Shown here: positions 1 to 7,758 of the stretch, piece by piece
Layout of the letters: the number at the start of each line of letters is the position of its first letter
Position numbering within the stretch: position 1 is the stretch's first letter
Source of the DNA: Sulfurovum sp.
GTDB taxonomy: Bacteria > Campylobacterota > Campylobacteria > Campylobacterales > Sulfurovaceae
Assembly (NCBI GenBank): GCA_027083995.1
Contig: JALWME010000015.1
Coordinates: 1 to 7,758 of the forward strand
Reading direction: 5' to 3'
Length of the DNA: 7,758 bases
Notes under the pieces: generated by a model
The model's database searches: none
Told to the model about the DNA's origin: nothing
What the model saw: only the letters and a program-made list of their open reading frames with translations
Translations under genes and position numbers: made by a program

Positions 1-7758
<7,758 letters not shown>

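Overview
The window holds two housekeeping genes and nothing else: the 3' four-fifths of rpoB (RNA polymerase beta subunit, bases 1-3288) and almost all of rpoC (beta' subunit, 3281-7758, cut by the right edge). Both are on the + strand and read without an internal stop or frameshift. There is no intergenic DNA; the genes overlap by 8 bases.

Organism: the DNA is visibly AT-rich, and both proteins look like those of Campylobacterota (former Epsilonproteobacteria). Lineage-type signatures include [20 protein letters not shown] in the rifampicin region of beta. In beta' they include MSKF at the N-terminus, the [19 protein letters not shown] block, the trigger-loop wording [11 protein letters not shown], and RLIPV at the right edge. 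The resemblance to Campylobacter RpoC, recalled from memory, is very close over the whole length. The genes are separate, unlike the fused rpoBC of Helicobacter and Wolinella, so a free-living (Sulfurovum/Sulfurimonas-like) or Campylobacter-like member is more likely. Genus cannot be fixed from this window.

Layout: 1-3288 is beta without roughly its first 280-290 residues. It carries the rifampicin pocket, the GYNYED segment, the two active-site lysines and the C-terminal clamp-contacting region. At 3270-3280 a strong Shine-Dalgarno sequence inside the last rpoB codons sets the rpoC start at 3281. 3281-7758 is beta' residues 1-1492 plus two bases of the next codon. It has both zinc sites, the NADFDGDQ magnesium site, the bridge helix and a trigger loop split by a long insertion, and probably lacks only about 20-30 C-terminal residues.

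How they work together: beta and beta' form the two sides of the active cleft of the same enzyme and are made from one mRNA. The overlap and the SD inside rpoB fit translational coupling for equal amounts of the two subunits. I found no promoter, terminator, RNA gene, mobile element, CRISPR or repeat array, and no sign of an undescribed system. The findings are modest points about gene junction, insert architecture and recoding potential.
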